Source of the DNA: Caldora sp. SIO3E6
GTDB taxonomy: Bacteria > Cyanobacteriota > Cyanobacteriia > Cyanobacteriales > Coleofasciculaceae
Direction of reading: 5' to 3'
DNA: 5,065 bases
Assembly: GCA_010672185.1 (NCBI GenBank)
Contig: JAAHHL010000613.1
Location: 1 to 5,065 of the forward strand
The notes beneath the pieces are model-generated. The model was given only the letters and a program-made list of their open reading frames with translations, did no database searches and had not been told where the DNA came from. The position numbers and the translations under genes were made by a program. Positions 4,403 to 5,065 of this stretch are shown piece by piece; within the stretch, counting starts at the first letter, position 1; each line of letters opens with the position of its first letter.

Positions 4403-4689
4403 GTATTATTCAAAGCGGTGTAGTTACTGTCGGTAATCAAAACGGCACAACTTTTGCTAAAGAGGTTACTATACTCTTTCCACAACCATTTCCGACAACA
4501 CCAACAGTCGTTGCCAATACTCTGCAACAGCCTAACTTACCCCCAATTCCAGATGCCTTCGCTGTGTCCATTGTAGAGGTTAATACGCAACAAGCTGTCG
4601 CTCGTGTGTACCGAGTTGATGTAGCTCCACCACAACAGGGTGGCTGGGCTCAAGATTTACAACTTGGTTGGATTGCTCGCTCTCATTAG
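4399..4689 (+). CDS. H-type lectin domain protein, 96 residues
   Basis: The whole 96-residue protein appears to be one H-type lectin domain (the fold of Helix agglutinin and the discoidin C-terminal domain, a six-stranded beta sandwich that usually trimerises and often binds GalNAc or related sugars). Matching features in order are SGVVTVGN (6-13), the strand VTILFPQPFPTTPTVVAN (23-40) with the family's F-x-x-P-F-x-x-x-P pattern, the mid strand FAVSIVEVN (54-62), and the end ARVYRVD (68-74), then GGWAQDLQLGWIA (81-93) with the conserved Trp near the end. There is no signal peptide or anchor, so it is cytoplasmic unless exported by another route. Sugar specificity cannot be read from the sequence. 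The gene stands alone and is followed by a weak terminator. Confidence 0.85.
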   Translation: MSIIQSGVVTVGNQNGTTFAKEVTILFPQPFPTTPTVVANTLQQPNLPPIPDAFAVSIVEVNTQQAVARVYRVDVAPPQQGGWAQDLQLGWIARSH

Positions 4690-4704
4690 AGGTTTACTAG
4701 ACAA

Positions 4705-4731
4705 AACTAAAAGCTGGTTTTAGAGTTTTTT
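4705..4731 (+). terminator. Candidate rho-independent terminator of the lectin gene
   Basis: CTAAAA (4707-4712) pairs with TTTTAG (4718-4723) around a GCTGG loop. The stem extends by two further A-T pairs across a bulged A, and six T follow (4726-4731). It lies 15-42 bp after the lectin stop. The position and T tract fit a terminator, but the AT-rich stem is weak. Confidence 0.45.
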
Positions 4732-4801
4732 GGGTGTCGTAAGTTCATGCTTGTAGTGAGATTTTTCTCAAAATCTTTGTACTCTGAGCAACAGCTATTA
4801 A

Positions 4802-4885
4802 ACTGATAAACCGAGTATTTTGCCAACCCATGAAGATGTAGCGGCGATTCAAGTGGGCATTGCTCCTAAATCATTTGGAGATTGA
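4802..4885 (+). pseudogene. Short coding remnant
   Basis: An open frame runs from just after TAA 4799-4801 to TGA 4883-4885. It reads as ordinary protein (PSILPTHEDVAAIQVGIAPK) without ATG or ribosome binding site. It looks like the last 25 or so codons of a lost gene. The frame is short enough that chance cannot be excluded, and no family is recognised. Confidence 0.25.
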
Positions 4886-4916
4886 TTATACCATTTCTCA
4901 AAAGTAGCTGGAGAGC

Positions 4917-5003
4917 TTAAAATGCTGCATCAACTATACATTCATGGAATCTAAGTCTCCAGTATTTTCGATAATTGGCATTACGTAAATCTGGGGATAA
5001 CAT
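4917..5003 (-). pseudogene. Short minus-strand coding remnant
   Basis: A minus-strand frame runs open from just after the stop at 5046-5048 to TAA 4917-4919. Its ATG at 5003 would give 28 residues (MLSPDLRNANYRKYWRLRFH and then ECIVDAAF). There is no ribosome binding site, and the ATG lies at the base of the hairpin at 5003-5065. It could be the 3' end of a decayed gene or a chance frame. No family is recognised. Confidence 0.22.
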
Positions 5004-5065
5004 GGGGCAGGCTTTAATAGGAATATTCAGGTCAAATGGCCTGGATTATTGCTAAACCTGCCCCA
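5003..5065. repeat. Long bulged hairpin / inverted-repeat element TGGGGCAGG...CCTGCCCCA
   Basis: TGGGGCAGG (5003-5011) pairs perfectly with CCTGCCCCA (5057-5065). After one bulged C the pairing continues with TTTA/TAAA, making a 13-bp stem. Inside, CAGGTC-AAAT-GGCCTG (5028-5043) forms a second 6-bp hairpin with one T-G wobble. This could be a small palindromic mobile repeat, a structured RNA or the end of a larger element. The right arm ends exactly at the window edge, so flanking duplications cannot be checked. The same 9-mer CCTGCCCCA occurs once at 3719-3727. Confidence 0.55.

Noticed and set aside
1..5065. CRISPR array, rRNA, transposase gene or complete defence operon
   Set aside because: No regular spacer-repeat structure, no rRNA motifs, no DDE or HUH transposase motifs and no recognisable defence effector genes were seen on either strand.

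Overview
The window looks like chromosomal DNA of a filamentous cyanobacterium, probably Nostocales. The evidence is two perfect HIP1 octamers (GCGATCGC at 445-452 and 1605-1612), a heptameric short tandem repeat (STRR type), the GTGCGTTA/TAACACAC repeat typical of Nostoc-like genomes, and protein types that are characteristic of cyanobacteria. The species cannot be named from the sequence.

Left part (1-240): a possible C-terminal coding tail (2-124), then a small reading frame with a good ribosome binding site (139-225) that runs out inside a dispersed palindromic repeat.

Middle part (273-3019, all minus strand): three spaced genes, not a tight operon. In transcription order they are a fused methylglyoxal synthase/diacylglycerol-kinase-like lipid kinase (1730-3019), a secreted or thylakoid-lumenal thioredoxin-fold protein with a degenerate redox site (1009-1620), and a conserved-looking soluble protein of unknown function (273-881). 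A sigma70-like promoter with a small palindrome upstream precedes the fusion gene. Five TTACTTA/G heptamers lie between the first two genes.

Right part (3020-5065): a low-density, decaying region. It holds a 98-bp MITE with perfect 18-bp terminal inverted repeats and a perfect 8-bp target duplication (AACATCTA), inserted in a short minus-strand open frame. It also holds a small plus-strand gene ending in two TGA codons (3501-3701), a palindrome cluster (3950-4037), an orphan C-terminal coding fragment (4034-4177), a 35-residue single-TM small ORF (4192-4299), and a compact H-type lectin gene (4399-4689). The lectin start overlaps the stop of a 5-codon leader ORF. After it come a weak terminator, two short coding remnants on opposite strands, and a bulged 13-bp hairpin that ends at the last base of the window.

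The only gene with a clear catalytic assignment is the MGS-DGK fusion. Its MGS half carries substitutions at three positions that are strongly conserved in stand-alone enzymes. No complete defence system, CRISPR array, transposase or RNA gene is visible.
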